The notes under the pieces: generated by a model | Told to the model about the DNA's origin: nothing | What the model saw: only the letters and a program-made list of their open reading frames with translations | The model's database searches: none | Translations under genes and position numbers: made by a program | DNA from: Burkholderiales bacterium | GTDB lineage: Bacteria > Pseudomonadota > Gammaproteobacteria > Burkholderiales > Burkholderiaceae | DNA: 16,126 nucleotides | Assembly: GCA_947371645.1 (NCBI GenBank) | Contig: CANBQJ010000069.1 | Coordinates: forward strand, 1 to 16,126 | Reading direction: 5' to 3' | Shown: positions 14,489-16,126 of the stretch, piece by piece | Numbering within the stretch: position 1 is the first letter of the stretch | Layout of the letters: each line of letters begins with the position of its first letter

Positions 14489-15217
14489 ATGACCATGGGT
14501 GACGACGTGACGGTGGATGTGGGTGGTGGGGCGCGACGGTATGGTGGCGCCTCGGCCGACGAGCGCAAGGCCCAGCGCCACGAGCGCCTGGTCGAAGCGG
14601 GCTTTGCGGTCTTTGGCCGCGACGGCTACCTCAAAACGACGATGCGCCTGGTGTGCGCGCAGGCCCGATTGAGCGAGCGCTATTTCTACGAGAACTTCGA
14701 GTCCATCGACGAGCTCTTCAAGGCCGTGCACCGCGCCGAGACCTCTCGCGCGTGGGCGCACATGAAGGCGGCACTGGAAACCGCAGGCTCGACCGATGGC
14801 CTGATGATGATCCGCACGGCCTTGCATGCTTTCTTTGTCTACATCAAAGAAGACCCCCGGCGCGCCCAGATCCTGCTCAACGACGCGGTGACCGCCGGCC
14901 TGGCCGACCCGCAGTGCCTGGGCACCCGCATCGCCCAGTTCAGCGACCTGGTGCGTGACCGCCTGCTGCTGCGCTACCCGGAGATGCGCCAGGACCTGGT
15001 CATCGACTACGTGGCGGCGGGCTTCTCCGGCCTGGTCATCCAGGTGGGCACGGTGTGGATGAGCCGAGGTTTTGACACCGCCATCGACCTGCTGGTCGAG
15101 CACGTCGTGTACGCGTGGCGCGGCCTCTATGTGTGGCTGGACGAGGCTTCAGCGGCCAAGCGTGCGGCTGCAGTGGCTGCTGGCGTGGGCAGCCCGGCGG
15201 GCCCTCAGTCCGCGTAA
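14489..15217 (+). CDS. TetR/AcrR family transcriptional regulator
   Basis: A 242-residue DNA-binding protein. The N-terminal helix-turn-helix domain covers about 25-75: [41 protein letters not shown] shows the usual TetR order (written here as one domain, residues 31-71), with the recognition helix near [10 protein letters not shown]. The C-terminal all-helical part is an effector/dimerisation domain whose ligand cannot be guessed; it does not look like a well-known subfamily. Poorly conserved, Gly/Ala-rich ends flank both sides. It starts 12 bases after metH, so co-transcription is likely, but no link to methionine metabolism is evident. An ATG two codons downstream (14495) is an equal start. 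Its 3' end overlaps ybeY on the other strand by 13 bases. Confidence 0.87.
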   Translation: MTMGDDVTVDVGGGARRYGGASADERKAQRHERLVEAGFAVFGRDGYLKTTMRLVCAQARLSERYFYENFESIDELFKAVHRAETSRAWAHMKAALETAGSTDGLMMIRTALHAFFVYIKEDPRRAQILLNDAVTAGLADPQCLGTRIAQFSDLVRDRLLLRYPEMRQDLVIDYVAAGFSGLVIQVGTVWMSRGFDTAIDLLVEHVVYAWRGLYVWLDEASAAKRAAAVAAGVGSPAGPQSA

Positions 15218-15645
15218 GGGTCGTCAAAGCCGAGGCGGGCCATGACCTCGCGCTCCCGCGCTTCCATGGCCTCGGCTTCCTTTTTCTTGATGTGATCCCA
15301 GCCCTGGGCATGCAAGGCGCCGTGCACCAGCATGTGGGCGTAGTGGGCCTCCAGCGTCTTGCCCTGTTCATCGGCCTCTTGCGCGATGACGGGGGCACAG
15401 ATCACCAGGTCGGCCACCACCACGGGCTCTTGCGTGTAGTCAAAGGTCAGCACGTTGGTGGCGTAGTCCTTGCGCCGAAATTCGCGGTTCAGCGACTGGC
15501 CTTCTTCTGCGTCCACGATGCGCACGGCCAGTTCGGCATCGCTGTCCAGCGCCGCGCGCAGCCAGCGGGCCACCTTGTGGCGCGGCAGGTGTTCACGGTG
15601 GGTCTTGTCTGCGAACTGCAGGCTCAGGGTCAATTGCGGCTTCAT
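15205..15645 (-). CDS. ybeY: Endoribonuclease YbeY (rRNA maturation factor)
   Basis: A 146-residue metal-dependent RNase that takes part in 16S rRNA 3' end maturation and ribosome quality control. The zinc motif [11 protein letters not shown] gives His108, His112 and His118. Upstream, [18 protein letters not shown] (53-70) is the conserved substrate-groove segment, with Arg58 of the RRKD stretch. The length is normal for the family. The open frame continues 49 codons further upstream, but that part overlaps the phoH-like gene in another frame; ATG 15645, ten bases after the phoH-like stop, is the natural start. No clear SD is seen, so coupling to the upstream gene is likely. The 3' end overlaps the convergent TetR gene. 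Confidence 0.95.
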   Translation of the reverse strand: MKPQLTLSLQFADKTHREHLPRHKVARWLRAALDSDAELAVRIVDAEEGQSLNREFRRKDYATNVLTFDYTQEPVVVADLVICAPVIAQEADEQGKTLEAHYAHMLVHGALHAQGWDHIKKKEAEAMEAREREVMARLGFDDPYAD

Positions 15646-15655
15646 GGATGCGGCT

Positions 15656-16126
15656 TCAGGCGGCCGGGGCGTCGTCGTGGTGAGAGGGGCCGTGCGTGGT
15701 GTCCGAGGCCCGGTCATAGGCCGCCACGATGCGGGCGACCAGCGGGTGGCGCACCACGTCTTGCGCGTTGAAGTGGGTGAAGGCCACGCCACTGACCTGC
15801 TTGAGCACGCGCTCGGCGTCGATCAGGCCGCTCTTGCTGCCTTTGGGCAGGTCGATCTGGCTCACATCGCCCGTGACCACGGCCTTGGCGCCAAAGCCGA
15901 TGCGGGTCAGGAACATCTTCATCTGCTCGGGCGTGGTGTTCTGGGCTTCGTCCAGGATGACGAAGGCGTGGTTGAGGGTGCGACCGCGCATGAAGGCCAG
16001 CGGTGCCACCTCGATGAGGCCCTTCTCGAAGGCCTTGGTCACGCGGTCGAAGCCCATCAGGTCATACAGGGCGTCATACAGCGGGCGCAGGTAAGGGTCC
16101 ACCTTCTGCGACAGGTCGCCAGGCAG
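15656..16126 (-). CDS. ybeZ: PhoH-like ATPase, C-terminal part (gene runs off the right edge)
   Basis: The last 156 codons of a PhoH-like P-loop protein are visible; the Walker A part lies outside. [20 protein letters not shown] is the Walker B block, followed by [16 protein letters not shown] and a KSGL-containing stretch, all diagnostic of the YbeZ/PhoH family. The coding frame is open up to the edge ([15 protein letters not shown] and on), so it is partial, not truncated. YbeZ-type ATPases are thought to work with YbeY in RNA metabolism, and the ten-base spacing to ybeY shows the usual operon. The C-terminal tail is rich in His/Asp/Ala ([12 protein letters not shown]) and probably disordered. 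Confidence 0.95.
   Translation of the reverse strand: MPGDLSQKVDPYLRPLYDALYDLMGFDRVTKAFEKGLIEVAPLAFMRGRTLNHAFVILDEAQNTTPEQMKMFLTRIGFGAKAVVTGDVSQIDLPKGSKSGLIDAERVLKQVSGVAFTHFNAQDVVRHPLVARIVAAYDRASDTTHGPSHHDDAPAA

Noticed and set aside
1..16126. tRNA, rRNA, CRISPR array, insertion sequence, phage gene or riboswitch
   Set aside because: I looked for these by eye on both strands and saw no spaced direct repeats, transposase motifs or cloverleaf-type sequence; gaps between genes are short except those described.

Overview
The window is high-GC DNA with tightly packed genes and looks like the chromosome of a Burkholderiales betaproteobacterium, possibly near Comamonadaceae or the Leptothrix/Rubrivivax group. 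The lineage call rests on three things: a small DUF3567 protein (a family I know mainly from Burkholderiales), a methionine synthase split so that the homocysteine module is its own gene, and a PhoH-like/YbeY pair. I see no rRNA, tRNA, transposase, phage gene or CRISPR array. This is core plus lineage-accessory chromosome, not an island.

Layout. (1) 2-196: tail of a family III CoA-transferase. (2) 206-3304, minus strand: a chemoreceptor (MCP) gene preceded by a sigma-28-like flagellar promoter, and upstream of it a ferritin-like di-iron protein. (3) 3530-4168: an exported glutathione peroxidase, divergent from the di-iron gene. (4) 4333-10534: a six-gene plus-strand operon for membrane-lipid modification: FAD oxidoreductase, DUF1365, Cfa-like methyltransferase, MFS carrier, DUF3833 lipoprotein, short-chain dehydrogenase. 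Three of its junctions are ATGA stop/start overlaps. (5) 10652-13333: DUF3567 gene behind a second sigma-28-like promoter wrapped in inverted repeats, then a membrane-bound GGDEF-EAL protein. (6) 13370-15217: metH homocysteine module and a TetR-type regulator. (7) 15205-16126, minus strand: ybeY and the 3' part of a phoH-like gene.

How the genes work together. The lipid operon is the functional centre. Gene sets of this type are known from singlet-oxygen or light-stress regulons of other proteobacteria and are related to methylated, cyclopropane or furan fatty-acid chemistry on phospholipid chains. No sigma factor, anti-sigma factor or MerR regulator lies next to it here. The neighbouring peroxidase and di-iron protein would fit an oxidative-damage theme, but that link is inference. 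The MCP and DUF3567 genes share promoter-like elements with identical spacing, which suggests control with motility genes.

Most notable observations: the Cfa-like enzyme lacks two of the residues that bind the catalytic bicarbonate in E. coli Cfa; the GGDEF-EAL protein combines a sensor resembling MHYT but without its Met-His ligands, a dead GGDEF with a kept I-site, and an intact EAL; four ATGAC/GTCAT half-sites surround the -10 element of the DUF3567 promoter; and metH may be transcribed leaderless. All domain calls come from reading motifs by eye. No database search was possible.
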